This document shows, in pieces, positions 6,076 through 6,296 of a stretch of 6,296 nucleotides of DNA. The position numbers and the translations under genes are program-made. How positions within the stretch are numbered: position 1 is the stretch's first letter; every line of letters starts with the position of its first letter. Below the pieces are notes generated by a model, which saw only the letters and a list, made by a program, of their open reading frames with translations, ran no database searches and was not told the origin of the DNA. The DNA lies in assembly GCA_016302505.1 (NCBI GenBank), contig JAEDNL010000051.1, positions 1-6,296 of the forward strand, written 5' to 3'. This DNA is from Bacilli bacterium. GTDB taxonomy: Bacteria > Bacillota_I > Bacilli_A > RF39 > UBA660.

Positions 6076-6177
6076 CTATTCTTTATCACTAACATTAAGA
6101 ATTATACCTATAGATATCATACTTACTAATAAAGATGAACCACCATAGCTAATAAAAGGTAATGTTACACCAGTTGC
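6076..6177 (-). pseudogene. C-terminal fragment of a SEDS-family gene (ftsW/rodA), cut at its 5' side
   Basis: Thirty-three codons ending in TAG encode the last part of a SEDS glycosyltransferase, the membrane enzyme that polymerises peptidoglycan strands in division (FtsW) or elongation (RodA). TGVTLPFISYGGSSLL is the family's conserved C-terminal signature, followed by a hydrophobic last membrane segment (VSMISIGIILNV) and a short tail SDKE. Homology stops at 6177: in this frame the next codons upstream are AGG and then TAA, with no trace of the normal preceding helix. The break coincides with the repeat-bearing sequence to the right, so an insertion or rearrangement probably severed the gene. 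The rest may lie beyond the window or be lost. FtsW cannot be told from RodA with so little sequence. Confidence 0.88.
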
Positions 6178-6225
6178 CCTTTATAGTGTGGTAAAAAAAT
6201 AAGGGGTTGCCTTTCGTATGTGGTA
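6173..6225. repeat. Two diverged copies of a 20-21 bp unit, 32-33 bp apart
   Basis: On the plus strand one copy runs from GTTGCC (6173) to TGTGGTA (ending 6193), the other from GTTGCC (6206) to TGTGGTA (ending 6225). They agree at both ends and differ in the middle (CTTTATAG against TTTCGTA). An A run follows the first and a T run the second. The first begins inside the last recognisable codons of the SEDS fragment. Paired subterminal repeats of this kind often bind transposase at element ends; that role is inference. Confidence 0.65.
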
Positions 6226-6296
6226 TTTTTTTAAGCCTTAATAGTACTTGCAAGATAAGATAACACTTTAAATTTTAAATTGATTTTGACTTCTTT
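6178..6296 (-). mobile_element. Possible end of an unidentified insertion element (cut by window edge)
   Basis: The sequence begins exactly where SEDS homology stops and carries the two repeat units near that junction. On the minus strand an open frame enters from the right edge and ends with TAA at 6233-6231, giving 21 residues (ending SYLASTIKA) that could be the tail of a transposase; I do not recognise the family. After this stop come the repeats and then the broken gene, the usual order at an insertion-sequence end. Neither the far end nor a target duplication is in view. It could instead be another rearrangement or a contig edge artefact. Confidence 0.4.

Noticed and set aside
6173..6225. 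Start of a CRISPR array
   Set aside because: There are only two diverged units with a 12-13 base gap, far too short for a spacer, and one unit overlaps coding sequence.

Overview
The window is very AT-rich and every recognisable gene lies on the minus strand. Strong AAGGAGG ribosome-binding sites, a glycine T-box leader, a single-chain (alpha2-type) glycyl-tRNA synthetase and a DUF4143-type ATPase relic together suggest a low-GC Firmicutes/Bacilli relative, perhaps an uncultured gut lineage near RF39 or Erysipelotrichia. All tryptophans examined in the intact genes use TGG, and genes end in TAA or TAG, so the standard bacterial code fits better than a Mycoplasma code. The lineage is inference.

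Layout, read in the direction of transcription (right to left). At the right edge (about 6178-6296) is a short unidentified sequence with two diverged copies of a 20-21 bp unit; it abuts a 33-codon C-terminal scrap of a SEDS-family gene (ftsW/rodA, 6076-6177), apparently the scar of an insertion. Next comes a decayed AAA/DUF4143 ATPase pseudogene (about 5270-6042) with frameshifts, stops and a missing middle. Its last codons run in frame into the next open reading frame and carry that gene's promoter.

The intact part starts with a two-gene unit: a membrane-anchored thioredoxin-fold protein with a CPHC motif (4422-5243), then ribonuclease HII (rnhB, 3813-4415) six bases downstream. After a gap with a weak AT hairpin, a candidate promoter and a strong leader hairpin comes a 683-residue protein (1635-3686) built as a tandem duplication of [winged-helix-like segment + calcineurin-like phosphoesterase]. 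The first phosphoesterase copy has lost its metal ligands and the second keeps them. It ends at a clear terminator. Last is glyS, which runs off the left edge a few codons before its end. It is preceded by a good promoter and a very short T-box leader.

The genes do not form one pathway. They are housekeeping functions (tRNA charging, removal of RNA from DNA, an extracytoplasmic thiol protein) around an uncharacterised two-copy phosphoesterase, next to decaying accessory DNA. The observations most worth following are the pseudo-enzyme/enzyme phosphoesterase and the miniature glycine T-box.
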